DNA of 64,000 nucleotides from Gammaproteobacteria bacterium (GCA_003565625.1 PXBD01000088.1:57320-121319); one strand, 5' to 3'. Positions 24,589 through 35,000 are shown, counted from the first letter of the stretch. Notes: generated by a model from the sequence alone, not told the origin. A program made the numbers and translations.

Positions 24589-26531
24589 CCCCAATTTTGC
24601 GGAGCCTGCCCAACATCATGTCTCGACTTCTGATTTTCGCTCTCATGATCCTGGCGCTGACCTCATCGGTCAATGCCCTGGCATCCGATGACGAGCGCCA
24701 TCTGCTCAACTTCAACGATGCCGACATCCGATCACTGATCCAGGCGGTGGCAGAGATGACCGGGCGCAACATCATCATCGACCCGCAGGTCTCCGGCCGC
24801 GTAACCGTTGCCTCGACCCAGCCGCTGGCCGCCGACGAGGTCTGGGCGGTGTTCCAGTCCATACTGCGGGTACATGGCTACAGTGCGGTCAGCGACGAGC
24901 ATGCGACCCGCATTCTGCCCGACGTCAACGCCCGCCAGGATGGTCGGGTGCCGGTCGACGACATGCGCGCCGGCGGCGACGACCCGGTCACCCGGATTCT
25001 TGCCCTGGAGCACGTGCGCGCCTCCGAGGCCTCCCAGCTACTGCGCTCGCTGCTGCCGCAGTCGGCCTTCATGGCCCATCACGACCCTTCCAATGTTCTG
25101 ATCATCGCGGATCGGGCGGCCAATATTCGCCGGGTCGAGACCCTGGTCCGCCGTCTCGACGCTGCCAGCGACCAGGAAGTCGAGGTCATCGCCCTGAGCC
25201 ACGCCGATGCAGCCGAGGTGGTGCGGTTGCTCAATCGGCTCTACCCGGGCGGTGGCGGTGGCGACAGCGCCCTGGCCGACGAACGCACCAACACCGTCAT
25301 TCTGGCCGGCGAGCCCAATCGCCGTCTGCGCCTTCGCACCCTGGTCAGCCACCTTGACACCCCGCTGCAGACCGAAGGCAGTACCCAGGTCATCTACCTG
25401 CGCTACGCCTCGGCCGACTCGCTCGTGCCGGTGCTCGAAGGCATGCTCGATCTCGATCGGGAGGGTACTCAGCCGGCCCGCATCCAGGCCCACGCCGACA
25501 CCAACTCACTGGTGATCAGCGCTGCACAGGCGACCTTCCGGTCGATCGAGTCGGTGGTTCGGCAGCTCGATGTCCGGCGCGCCCAGGTGCTGGTCGAGGC
25601 CATCATTGCCGAAGTCGCGGTCGACACTTCGCGCGAACTCGGAATCCAGTGGCAGGCCTTTTCCTCCGGCGAGCGCGGGATGTTCGGCGGCACCAACTTC
25701 CAGACCGGCGGAAGCAATATCCTCAACCTGAGCGCGGCGGCCGGTCAAGTCAGCCCCGAGGGTAGCCTGCTGTTGCCCGGTCGCGGCCTCAACGTAGGCT
25801 ACGTGCGCGGCCGCTCGAGTCTTCTGGGGCTGGAGATTCTCGAGATCGGAGCCCTCGCCCGGGCCCTGAGCCAGGACGCCAATACCAATGTCCTGTCCAC
25901 CCCCTCGATCGTGACCATGGACCATCACGAGGCCAGTATCAACGTAGGCCAGGAAGTCCCGTTTTTGTCCGGCAGTTTCGCCACCCAGGGTTTCACGACC
26001 GGCGATGGCCAGGTCAATCCGTTCCAGACGGTCAACCGCGAGGAGATCGGCATCAAGCTCAACGTCACCCCGCACATCAATGAGGGCGACACCATCATGC
26101 TGCAGATTTCCCAGGAGGTTTCTACCCTGGCACCTTCCGGTGGCGCGGTCGATTTGATCACCAACAAGCGCACCATCTCGACCCGGGTGATGGTGCCGGA
26201 CGGCGCCCTGCTGGTGCTCGGCGGTCTGACGACCGACGACCTCCAGGAACGGATGGAAAGCGTGCCCGGACTGGGTCGAATTCCGCTGCTGGGCGAGTTG
26301 TTCAGGTACCGCTCCAGCAGCACCGTCAAGCGCGACCTGATGGTCTTCATTCGCCCGCGGATCATCCATGATGAAGCCTTGAGCAATGACCTGACCCGCT
26401 CGAAGTACACCCGGATCCGCGGCGAGCAGCTCAACCAGCGCGACCGCCCGCGCGGCCTGACCCGGCCCGATGAAATGCCGCTGCTGCCGGATCTGGCAGA
26501 CTTCCTGCACTCGCCGCCGGATGAGCGCTGA
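24585..26531 (+). CDS. gspD: type II secretion system secretin
   Basis: A 648-residue outer-membrane secretin. After a signal peptide (MSRLLIFALMILALTSSVNALA) come the N0 domain (LLNFNDADIRSLIQAVAEMTGRNIIIDPQVSG) and repeated N1-N3 domains. The secretin core contains VPFLSGSFATQGF and the C-terminal VPGLGRIPLLGELFRYRSSSTVKRDLMVFIRPRII. It is the channel for folded exoproteins. The start is GTG 24585, overlapping gspC, or the ATG at 24618 immediately before the signal peptide. It overlaps gspE by 11 bp. No pilotin is visible nearby. Confidence 0.95.
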   Translation: MTPILRSLPNIMSRLLIFALMILALTSSVNALASDDERHLLNFNDADIRSLIQAVAEMTGRNIIIDPQVSGRVTVASTQPLAADEVWAVFQSILRVHGYSAVSDEHATRILPDVNARQDGRVPVDDMRAGGDDPVTRILALEHVRASEASQLLRSLLPQSAFMAHHDPSNVLIIADRAANIRRVETLVRRLDAASDQEVEVIALSHADAAEVVRLLNRLYPGGGGGDSALADERTNTVILAGEPNRRLRLRTLVSHLDTPLQTEGSTQVIYLRYASADSLVPVLEGMLDLDREGTQPARIQAHADTNSLVISAAQATFRSIESVVRQLDVRRAQVLVEAIIAEVAVDTSRELGIQWQAFSSGERGMFGGTNFQTGGSNILNLSAAAGQVSPEGSLLLPGRGLNVGYVRGRSSLLGLEILEIGALARALSQDANTNVLSTPSIVTMDHHEASINVGQEVPFLSGSFATQGFTTGDGQVNPFQTVNREEIGIKLNVTPHINEGDTIMLQISQEVSTLAPSGGAVDLITNKRTISTRVMVPDGALLVLGGLTTDDLQERMESVPGLGRIPLLGELFRYRSSSTVKRDLMVFIRPRIIHDEALSNDLTRSKYTRIRGEQLNQRDRPRGLTRPDEMPLLPDLADFLHSPPDER

Positions 26532-27996
26532 GTTTCGTCCTGCCTATGGATTCGCTCGCCGTCGCGGGGTTGCGGTGGCCGGGCGGGAAGGCGAGCGCGT
26601 CCGTCTCGCGGTGCGCGAGCCGCCGGACGTGGCTGCACTCCAGGAGGTGCGCCGCCACCTCGGTTCTCCGGTCGTTCTCGAGCGTCTCTCGGCGGCTGAT
26701 TTCGACCGCCTGGTCAGCCGTCTCTACGAGGCCGGCGAGGATACCGCGGCCCAGGTTGCCGAGGACCTGGGCGAGGATCTGGACCTGGCCCGCCTGGCCG
26801 AGGATTTGCCGGAAACCGCCGACCTGCTCGAAAGCGAAGACGATGCGCCCATCATCCGGCTGATCAACGGAGTGCTCACCCAGGCCCTGCGCGAGGGCGC
26901 CTCGGATATCCACCTTGAGCCGTTTGAAGACCGTCTGTCGATTCGCTTTCGGGTCGACGGCGTGCTGCGCGAGGTGATGGCGCCGGCGCGCGCGCTGGCC
27001 GGTCTGATCACGTCGCGGATCAAGGTCATGGCGCGGCTTGATATTGCCGAGAAACGGATTCCGCAGGACGGTCGCATTGGTCTCAGGATTGCCGGGCGTC
27101 CGGTGGATGTGCGCGTCTCGACCCTGCCCTCGAGTCACGGCGAGCGGGTCGTGCTGCGGCTGCTCGACAAGCAGGCCGGGCGTCTCGACCTGGCCGAACT
27201 GGGCATGGACCCGGAAACCGAAGCACGCGTGGCCGGCCTGATTGCGCGCCCGCACGGCATCCTGCTGGTTACCGGGCCGACCGGTTCGGGCAAGTCGACC
27301 ACGCTGTATGCCGCGCTGATGCGCCTGAACGACCGCAGCCGCAACATCATGACGGTGGAGGACCCGATCGAGTACGATCTCGATGGCATCGGCCAGACCC
27401 AAGTCAATCCCAAGGTCGACCTGACCTTCGCCCGTGGCCTGCGCGCCATTCTGCGCCAGGACCCGGACGTGGTCATGGTGGGCGAAATCCGCGACCTGGA
27501 AACCGCGCGCATCGCGGTCCAGGCCAGCCTGACCGGCCACCTGGTGCTGTCCACCCTGCACACCAACACGGCGGTCGGCGCCATCACCCGCCTGGTGGAT
27601 ATGGGGATCGAACCATTTTTGCTGGCCTCGAGCCTGATCGGCACGCTCGCCCAGCGCCTGGTGCGCGTGCTGGATCCGGATGCCTGCGAGCGCTACGCGA
27701 TCAGCTCCGAGGAACTGGAGCGAGTGGGTCTGGCGGGGCGGCCGGACAGTGAACTGCTGCGCCCGCGGGTGGATCTGGACAGCGGCCGCTCCGGTTACCG
27801 GGGCCGTACCGGCATTTACGAGCTGGTGCCGGTCAACCAGGCCATGCGCGCGCTGATCCACGACGGCGCGGCCGAGGCGCGACTGGAGGAGCTGGCCCGC
27901 GAGCTCAGTCCTTCCATTGCCGAGGATGGCTGGCGCAAGGCGGTCGCCGGCATCACCTCGCTGGAAGAAGTGTTGCGCGTCACCCGGGTGACCTGA
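26521..27996 (+). CDS. gspE: type II secretion ATPase GspE lacking the tetra-cysteine motif
   Basis: A 491-residue hexameric ATPase. Walker A is TGPTGSGKSTTLYA (about residues 249-262). The Asp and His boxes and Walker B follow in MTVEDPIEYDLDGIGQTQVN, ILRQDPDVVMVGEIRDLETA and TGHLVLSTLHTNTAV. The N1E domain (residues 1-110) is recognisable but short. GspE proteins usually carry a zinc-binding CxxC...CxxC insert before TGYRGRTGIYEL. Here the region reads LDPDACERYAIS...VDLDSGRSGYRGRTGIYEL, with only one Cys, so zinc binding should be lost. I chose the ATG at 26521, 11 bp inside gspD; the longer upstream frame is a shadow. Confidence 0.94.
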   Translation: MSAEFRPAYGFARRRGVAVAGREGERVRLAVREPPDVAALQEVRRHLGSPVVLERLSAADFDRLVSRLYEAGEDTAAQVAEDLGEDLDLARLAEDLPETADLLESEDDAPIIRLINGVLTQALREGASDIHLEPFEDRLSIRFRVDGVLREVMAPARALAGLITSRIKVMARLDIAEKRIPQDGRIGLRIAGRPVDVRVSTLPSSHGERVVLRLLDKQAGRLDLAELGMDPETEARVAGLIARPHGILLVTGPTGSGKSTTLYAALMRLNDRSRNIMTVEDPIEYDLDGIGQTQVNPKVDLTFARGLRAILRQDPDVVMVGEIRDLETARIAVQASLTGHLVLSTLHTNTAVGAITRLVDMGIEPFLLASSLIGTLAQRLVRVLDPDACERYAISSEELERVGLAGRPDSELLRPRVDLDSGRSGYRGRTGIYELVPVNQAMRALIHDGAAEARLEELARELSPSIAEDGWRKAVAGITSLEEVLRVTRVT

Positions 27997-27998
27997 AC

Positions 27999-29195
27999 GT
28001 GGGCGCGTTCGAATACCAGGCCCTCGACGGTCAGCGCACCGCGCGCGGGGTGCTGCAGGCCGATACCGCCCGCGCCGCGCGCTCGCAGCTGCGCGAACGC
28101 GGTTTGATCCCGCTGCAGGTGCGCGCGGTCCAGCCTGGCGCCAGCGCCCGTCCCAGTCTGGGTGGTCAGGGTCGCGAGCGGGTCTTGCTGCTGCGCCAGC
28201 TCGCCACCCTGCTGCGCGCCGGGCTGACGCTGGAGGAAGTCCTGGCGGTGCTGATCGAGCAAAGCGATGGCGCCCTGGTCCGACGCCAGATCGGCGCCAT
28301 TCGGGCGCGCGTCATGGAGGGCCAGAGCCTGTCGGCAGCCATGGCTGAGCACCCGCGGCTGTTTCCGTCGCTCTACACCGCGGCAATTGCGGCCGGCGAG
28401 CGCGCCGGCCAGCTCGAGGCCGTGCTCGGTCGTCTGGCCGATCACGCCGAGCAGCGCGAGGCCATGAGTCGCGGCGTCAGCCTGGCCCTGGTCTACCCGG
28501 CCCTGCTGGCCGCGATTGCCCTGGCCGTGGTCTGGGGCCTGATCGGCTTTGTCGTGCCGCGTGTGGTCGGGGTGTTCGAGCAGGCTGCCCAGGAGTTGCC
28601 ATGGCTGACGCGCAGCCTGTTGCTGCTGTCGGAATTCATCGCCGGCTACGGTTGGCTGGTGGGGCTGCTGTTGCTGCTCGGGGCCTGCGCTCTGGTGCTG
28701 GCCTGGCAGCGGCCGGGTCCACGTTTGCGCATGGACGGCTGGCTGCTGCGCCTGCCGCTGCTCGGCGGCTTGACCCGGGCCCGCCAGACGGCCAGCTTTA
28801 CCCGTACCCTGGCCATCCTGGTCTCCAGCGCGGTTCCGCTGGTCGAGGCCTTGCGGGTGGCAACCGGCGTGGTCGGCAATCGCGTGGTCCAGGCCGACGT
28901 CGAGCGAGCCGCCCGGCAGGTGCGCGAGGGCGTGTCTCTGGCCCGTGCCCTGCAGGATTCGTCCTGGCTGCCGCCCGTGGCCCGAAGACTGATCAGCGGT
29001 GGCGAGCGCAGCGGCGAATTGGCCGCCATGCTGGAGCATGCGGCCGCCATCCAGGAGCGCGAGCTGCAGAATGCCACGACCCTGCTGCTGGCCGTGCTCC
29101 AGCCGCTGCTGATTCTGATCGTGGGTCTTGTCGTGCTCTATATCGTGCTGGCCATCATGCTGCCGATTCTGAGCATGAGCCAGCTGCTGGCATGA
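27999..29195 (+). CDS. gspF: type II secretion inner-membrane platform protein
   Basis: A 398-residue polytopic platform protein with two GspF domains, each preceded by cytoplasmic helices. It begins GAFEYQALDGQRTARGVLQADTARAARSQLRERGLIPL, a classic GspF start. Membrane segments are near residues 165-195, 210-240 and 365-395. It works with GspE to drive pseudopilus assembly. The start is GTG 27999, 2 bp after gspE. No gspG-N follow: ftsE overlaps the stop by 4 bp, so the rest of the system must be elsewhere in the genome. Confidence 0.95.
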   Translation: MGAFEYQALDGQRTARGVLQADTARAARSQLRERGLIPLQVRAVQPGASARPSLGGQGRERVLLLRQLATLLRAGLTLEEVLAVLIEQSDGALVRRQIGAIRARVMEGQSLSAAMAEHPRLFPSLYTAAIAAGERAGQLEAVLGRLADHAEQREAMSRGVSLALVYPALLAAIALAVVWGLIGFVVPRVVGVFEQAAQELPWLTRSLLLLSEFIAGYGWLVGLLLLLGACALVLAWQRPGPRLRMDGWLLRLPLLGGLTRARQTASFTRTLAILVSSAVPLVEALRVATGVVGNRVVQADVERAARQVREGVSLARALQDSSWLPPVARRLISGGERSGELAAMLEHAAAIQERELQNATTLLLAVLQPLLILIVGLVVLYIVLAIMLPILSMSQLLA

Positions 29196-29899
29196 TCTCT
29201 TTCCAGCAGGTCGGCAAACGCTATCGCGGAGGCATCGAAGCCCTGCAGGAGGTCAGCTTTGAACTCGCCCGCGGTGAGCTGGCCTTCCTGACCGGTCGTT
29301 CGGGTGCGGGCAAGTCGACCCTGCTGAAACTGATTGCCCTGCTCGAGCGTCCCAGCCGCGGTCAGGTGCTGTTCGACGGCCGCAACGTCGGCAAGCTCGC
29401 GCGTCGCCAGATTCCCTATCTGCGGCGCCAGATCGGGGTGATTTTTCAGGACCATCGGCTGCTGTCGGACAAACGCGTGTTCGATAACGTGGCCCTGCCG
29501 CTGATGATTGCCGGCGTGCCCTTCGGTGATATTCGCCGCCGGGTGCGGGCCGCGCTCGACAAGGTCGGGCTGCTCGACCGGGAGCAGGCCTATCCGCCCA
29601 TGCTCTCCGGCGGCGAGCAGCAGCGCGTGGGCATCGCCCGCGCCATCATCGCCCGCCCGCCGCTGCTGCTGGCCGATGAACCTACCGGTAACCTCGACCC
29701 GGCCTTGTCGGCGGAACTCATGGAAACCTTCCTGCACCTGAACCAGGCCGGTGCGACGGTGCTGATCGCCAGCCATGACCTTGCCCTGATCAAGCGTTTG
29801 CGCCGGCGCGTACTGGTGCTGGATCAGGGCCGCATCATCGATGATCTCCCCGACCGCAGCACCGCCGACCAGGGCGGCGAGGGCAGCCAGCATGGCTAG
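29192..29899 (+). CDS. ftsE: cell division ABC ATPase FtsE
   Basis: A 235-residue ABC ATPase. Walker A is GRSGAGKSTLLKL, the signature LSGGEQQRVGIARAI and Walker B LLLADEPTGNLD. FIFQ-type Q loop residues appear as VIFQDHRLL, typical of FtsE. With FtsX it activates periplasmic murein hydrolases at the septum. The start is ATG 29192, overlapping gspF (ATGA); the stop overlaps ftsX. Being transcribed behind gspCDEF is unusual: in many gammaproteobacteria ftsEX sits with ftsY or rpoH. Confidence 0.95.
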   Translation: MISFQQVGKRYRGGIEALQEVSFELARGELAFLTGRSGAGKSTLLKLIALLERPSRGQVLFDGRNVGKLARRQIPYLRRQIGVIFQDHRLLSDKRVFDNVALPLMIAGVPFGDIRRRVRAALDKVGLLDREQAYPPMLSGGEQQRVGIARAIIARPPLLLADEPTGNLDPALSAELMETFLHLNQAGATVLIASHDLALIKRLRRRVLVLDQGRIIDDLPDRSTADQGGEGSQHG

Positions 29900-30833
29900 A
29901 GGGCGATCCGGGACGTTGCCGGCAGCGGCCGCCGGACTGCGCGCCTGGGCCCGCCGCCATGCCTTCAGCCTGCTGTCTTCGCTGGGCAGCCTGGCGCGCT
30001 ATCCGCTGGCTTCGCTGATGACGATCAGCGTTGTGGCGTTTGCTCTCGCCCTGCCGCTGGCCCTGCAGGTGGCGTTGCAAAACATCGAGCGCCTGGCCCA
30101 GCAGTGGGAGCGACTCGATTCCCTTTCGGTGTTTCTTGTGCCCGATCAGTCCGAGAGTGAGGTCAATCGGCTGGTTTCGCGCCTGAGCAACTGGCCGGAG
30201 GTCTTGGCGGTCGACCCGATCAGCCCGCAGCAGGGCCTGGAGGAGTTGTCGCTGCAGCTGGACCTGGGAACCATCGATGCACTGGATGACCACCCGCTGC
30301 CCTGGGTGCTGGAACTCATTCCGTCAAGCCAGGGTGAGCGCCCCGGACTGGTGCAGCGGCTGCAAAAAGAACCGGCTGTGGCCAGCGTCGTGATTGATCT
30401 GCAGTGGCTGGAGCGCCTGGATGCAATGACCGCGCTGCTCGGGCAGTTGACCTGGCTGCTGGCGATTCTGCTGGCGCTGGGCGTGGCCGTGATCATTGGC
30501 AACACCATCCGCCTGGACGTGCAGAACCGGCATGAAGAAATCGAGGTCATGGCCCTGGTCGGGGCGACGCCGGCATTCGTGCGCCGGCCGTTCCTGTACT
30601 CCGGTGCCTGGTTTGGGCTGCTTGGCGGGCTGCTGGCCTGGATGGTCGTCATTGCCGGTCTGCTGGCCCTCGATGAGCCGGTCCAGCGTCTCGGCCAGAC
30701 CTACGGCGAGCCGTTCATGCTGCTCGGCCCGAGCGCCGGCCAGGTCGGTTTGCTGCTGGTTGGAAGCGCCCTGTTCGGGCTGTTGGGGGCCTGGCTGGTG
30801 GTTGCCCAGCATCTGCGTCGGATGGATCCATGA
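29892..30833 (+). CDS. ftsX: cell division protein FtsX
   Basis: A 313-residue permease-like protein with four membrane segments: one near residues 45-65 (PLASLMTISVVAFALALPLAL) and three in the C-terminal third (LTWLLAILLALGVAVIIGNTIRL, GAWFGLLGGLLAWMVVIAGLLAL, VGLLLVGSALFGLLGAWLVVA). A periplasmic loop of about 105 residues lies between the first two, as in FtsX. HEEIEVMALVGATPAFVRRPFLY is a strongly conserved family stretch. The ATG at 29892 overlaps ftsE by 8 bp. The stop overlaps the downstream diguanylate cyclase (ATGA), which ties cell division and signalling genes in one transcript. Confidence 0.94.
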   Translation: MARGRSGTLPAAAAGLRAWARRHAFSLLSSLGSLARYPLASLMTISVVAFALALPLALQVALQNIERLAQQWERLDSLSVFLVPDQSESEVNRLVSRLSNWPEVLAVDPISPQQGLEELSLQLDLGTIDALDDHPLPWVLELIPSSQGERPGLVQRLQKEPAVASVVIDLQWLERLDAMTALLGQLTWLLAILLALGVAVIIGNTIRLDVQNRHEEIEVMALVGATPAFVRRPFLYSGAWFGLLGGLLAWMVVIAGLLALDEPVQRLGQTYGEPFMLLGPSAGQVGLLLVGSALFGLLGAWLVVAQHLRRMDP

Positions 30834-32089
30834 TCAGCCGCCAGACCCCCGTGCTGATCATCGATGACAGCCCTTCGGTGACCGAATTGCTGCAGGATGG
30901 AATTCGGCAGGTCTGCAAGGTGGAGTGCGCGATCGCGGCGACGTTGGCCGATGCCGGGCGCCTGATCGAGGCGCCAGATGCGGATTTCTCGGTCGCGATT
31001 GCCGATCTGAACCTGCCCGATGCGCGCGATGGCGAGGTGATTGACCGGGTGATGCGGGCCGGTATTCCGTCGATCGTGCTGACCGGTTCGGATAACCCGA
31101 AGCTGCGTCAATCCCTGCTCGACCGGGGCGTCAGCGATTACGTGGTCAAGGATCGGGTCGGTATCGACTATGTCTCCCGCCAGGTGCGCCGGATGCTGCG
31201 GGCCGGAGATCATCGGATCCTCGTGGTCGACGACTCCAGGTCCTATCGCGAATACCTGAGTGGTCTGCTGGTGCAGCATGGCTATCGCGTGATCCAGGCC
31301 GCTGATGGTGCTGCCGGTCTGGCCGCCCTGGAGCAGGATGAATCAATCCGCATGGTCATCACCGATTACCACATGCCGCGCATGGATGGCCTGGCGATGA
31401 TCGCGGCCATGCGCCGTTTCAGTTCATTTGAACAGCTCGCCATCATTGCCCTGTCGCAAAGCGGCGGACCGGAACTGCTGGCCAGGTTTCTCAAGGGCGG
31501 GGCCTCGGACTTCCTGCACAAGTCATTCAGTACCGAAGAGTTGTTCTGCCGGGTGGACCAGAACATCGACATGCTGTTGAGCCTGGCCGAAGCGCACCAC
31601 GCCTCCAACCATGACTACCTGACCGGGCTGCCCAACCGGCGCGATTTCATGATTCGAGCCGGGCGCGCGCATAGTGCGGCGCTGGCCGATTCCAGTGCCC
31701 TGCTCATCGCCATGCTGGATGCCGACTACTTCAAGAAAATCAACGACCGCTGCGGTCATCATGCTGGGGATATGGCGCTGCTCGCCATGGCCGAGACCAT
31801 CCGGCAGGCGGTGCCCAAGGAGGGGCTTTGCGCGCGCATGGGCGGTGAGGAGTTTGCCTTGCTCATACCTCGCTGCGGCCGGGCGGATGCTGCCGAAGTG
31901 CTGGAAGAATTGCGCCTGGCGATCGAGCAAATCGTGCTGGAGACCGGCGATCAGCCACTGCGCTTTACGGTCAGCATCGGCGCCACGCTGACCCCGGGCA
32001 AGGGGGTGGAAGACATGCTGGACCGGGCAGATGCAGCGCTGTACCGGGCCAAGGCCGATGGACGCAACCGCGTCGTTCTGGTTGACTAA
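30830..32089 (+). CDS. double-receiver diguanylate cyclase (REC-REC-GGDEF)
   Basis: A 419-residue cytoplasmic response regulator. REC1 (residues ~7-125) has LIIDDS, ADLNLPD and VVKD. REC2 (residues ~128-245) has LVVDDSRSY, TDYHMPRMDG and LHKSF, so both phosphoacceptor sites look intact. The GGDEF domain (residues ~262-417) begins DYLTGLPNRRDF and has the active-site motif GGEEF in CARMGGEEFALL, a catalytically competent variant. The inhibitory RxxD site five residues before it is absent, so product inhibition may be weak. It overlaps ftsX (ATGA), which suggests co-expression with cell division. It abuts the convergent oxoprolinase gene. The layout recalls PleD, a regulator of polar development, but similarity beyond architecture is not claimed. 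Confidence 0.92.
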   Translation: MISRQTPVLIIDDSPSVTELLQDGIRQVCKVECAIAATLADAGRLIEAPDADFSVAIADLNLPDARDGEVIDRVMRAGIPSIVLTGSDNPKLRQSLLDRGVSDYVVKDRVGIDYVSRQVRRMLRAGDHRILVVDDSRSYREYLSGLLVQHGYRVIQAADGAAGLAALEQDESIRMVITDYHMPRMDGLAMIAAMRRFSSFEQLAIIALSQSGGPELLARFLKGGASDFLHKSFSTEELFCRVDQNIDMLLSLAEAHHASNHDYLTGLPNRRDFMIRAGRAHSAALADSSALLIAMLDADYFKKINDRCGHHAGDMALLAMAETIRQAVPKEGLCARMGGEEFALLIPRCGRADAAEVLEELRLAIEQIVLETGDQPLRFTVSIGATLTPGKGVEDMLDRADAALYRAKADGRNRVVLVD

Positions 32090-35000
32090 TTAGCCACCCC
32101 AACCGCCGCCGCCCGGCGTGCGGATGACCAGCATCGCGTTTTCCTCGATCTCGGCGCGGTCGCAGCCGGCCAGCTTCTGTCTGCGCCCGTCGGCGTGTTC
32201 GATCCAGGCCTGGCCGGTTTTGCCCGCCTCGCCGCCGTGCAGGCCCTGCGGTGCCCGGGAGCGCGAGGTGGCTAGCAGGGCAATGGTCATGGGTTCGAGG
32301 AAGCGAATCCGGCGTTCGGCACCGTGGCCGCCGCGCCAGTGGCCGTGTCCGCCGGAATCGGCGCGCACGCCGAAGCCTTCCAGGCGCACGGGAAAGCGCG
32401 TTTCGAGGATTTCCGGGTCGGTCAGGCGCGAGTTGGTCATGTGGGTGTGGACGGCGTCGGCGCCGTCGAAACCTTCACCCGCACCGGCACCACCACACAG
32501 GGTTTCGTAGTGCTGATGCTGCGCGTTGCCGAAGGTCAGGTTGTTCATCGTGCCCTGGCTGTTGGCGAGCCTGCCCATGGCGGCGAGCAGGGCATCGGTG
32601 ATGACCTGGCTGGTCTCGACGTTGCCGGCCACGACCGCGGCCGGATGTTCCGGGTTGAGGATGCTGCCTTCGGGAATGATCAACTCGACCGGGGCCATGC
32701 AGCCGTCATTCAAGGGAATGTCGTCGGCGACCAGGGTTCTGAGTACGTAGAGCACGCAGGCCCGGGTGATGGCCGCGGGTGCGTTGAAGTTGTCGGGCTG
32801 CTGCGGGCTGGAGCCACTGAAATCGATCACCGCGCTGCGCGCTTTACGGTCGACCGTGACGCGGACTTCGATGCGCGCGCCGGAATCCATCGTCTTGATC
32901 CAGTGACCGTTCTTCAGCTCGACGATGGCGCGCCGGACCTGCTCGGCGGCGTTGCCCTGGACGTGGCCCATGTAGGCCTGGACCACGTCCAGGCCGAATT
33001 GCGCCACCATCTCGTTGAGTTCTTTCAGGCCGCGCGCATTGGCCGCGATCTGGGCGTGCAGGTCGGCGAAGTTCTGGCGCGGGTTGCGGGCCGGGTGCGG
33101 GCCCGAGGCCAGCAGGTCGGACAGGCGCTGCTCGTCCAGCCGGCCGGTGCGCACGATCCGGGTCGGCGGGATCAGCACGCCTTCGTCGTCGATATGGCGG
33201 CTGTGCGGCGGCATGGAGCCGGGGGTGAGTCCGCCGATATCGGCGTGATGGGCGCGGCTGGCGGTGTAGAACAGGATGGCGCCGCGACCGTCAGAATCGC
33301 TGCGGAAGCAGGGGCTGACCACGGTCAGATCGGGCAGGTGGGTGCCGCCAGAGTAGGGGTCGTTAAGCAGGAAGACATCGCCGTCGCGCATGTCCTCGCC
33401 AAAGGCCGCGATCACCGAGCGCACGCTCTCGCCCATCGAGCCCAGGTGTACCGGCACGTGCGGCGCGTTCGCCACCAGTTGGCCCTGGCCGTCAAACAGC
33501 GCGCAGGAAAAGTCCAGCCGTTCCTTGATGTTGGCCGACCAGGCGGTCTTTTGCAGGACCACGCCCATGTGCTCGGCGATGGCCATGAACAGCTTGTTGA
33601 AGACCTCGAGCATGACCGGATCGACGCTCCGGCTCAGGGACTGTTTGTCGGCCCGGCGCTGGCGGCGCTTGAGCAGCAGATGACAGCGCTCGTTCAACTC
33701 CGCCCTCCAGCCCGGCTCCAGCACCGTGGTCGCATGGTCTTCGACCAGGATGGCCGGCCCATCGACCTGCATGCCGGCCTGGAGCTGATCACGCCGATAG
33801 ACACGGGTATGCGGCTGCCGTTTGCCGGCCATCCAGGTCTTGATGCGAGCCACTGGTTCAGCCTTGGCATCCGCGAGTGCTGATTGTGCGACCGGCTCAG
33901 ACATGGCCTGCCCGGGCGCTACCGCTTCGACCAGCCCGGACTCGGCGATCACCTCGCGATCGTGCATGGCGAAGCCGAACTGCTGTCGATGCAGGTGGTG
34001 GAACTCGGCCAGCATGCGCTCGATGTCGGCCAGGTCGACCAGCACGGTGGTGTCGGTGCCGCGGTATTTCAGGTGCAGCTGCGCGCGCGTGCGGATCCGC
34101 CGGCGTTCGTGGCCCTGCTCGAGCAGTTCGTCAACGGCTTGCTGGCGGGCGGCCTGCTCGGCTTGAGCCAGGCTTTCGAGCAGCGAATCGTTGAGCAGTT
34201 CGCCGAGCGGGAACTCGCGCAACGCCATCACGTCGGCCAGGCCCATGCCGTAGGCCGACAAGACGCCAGCCCTGGGATGAATCAGCACGGTTTCGATGCC
34301 CAGCGCGTCGGCCACCAGGCAGGCGTGCTGGCCGCCGGCGCCGCCGAAGCAGTTGAGCGCGTAGCGGGTGACGTCATGGCCGCGCTGCACCGAGACCTTG
34401 CGGATGGCGCTGGCCATGTTGTTGACCGCGATTTTCAGGAAACCTTCGGCGACCGCTTCGGCCGAGCGTTGGTCGCCGGTGGCGGCGTGGATTTCGGCTC
34501 TGAGCGCGGCGAATTTTTCCCGGACCACGTCTGCATCCAGCGGCTCGTCCGCCTCCGGCCCGAACACGGCCGGGAAGAACTCCGGCTGCAGCTTGCCCAG
34601 CATGAGGTTGCAGTCGGTCACGGTCAGCGGCCCGCCGCGGCGGTAGCAGGCCGGGCCGGGGTTGGCGCCGGCGGAATCCGGGCCGACCCGGTAACGGCTG
34701 CCGTCGAAATGCAGGCAGGAGCCGCCACCGGCGGCCACGGTATGGATTTCCAGCATCGGTACGCGCATGCGTACCCCGGCGATCTCGGTCTCGAAGCAGC
34801 GTTCCAGTTCGCCGTGATAGTGGGACACATCGGTCGAGGTGCCGCCCATGTCGAAGCCGATCACGCGCTTGCAGCCGGCCAGTTCGGCCGTGCGCACGCA
34901 ACCGATGATGCCGCCGGCCGGGCCGGACAGGATCGCGTCCTTGCCGGCGAAATGGTCGGCGCCGGTCAGGCCGCCATCGGATTTCATGAACTGCAGCCGC

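Noticed and set aside
28601..29191. 432-residue frame joining a shadow of gspF to ftsE
   Set aside because: FtsE begins at the ATG at 29192; the upstream part is out of frame with gspF and has no family similarity.
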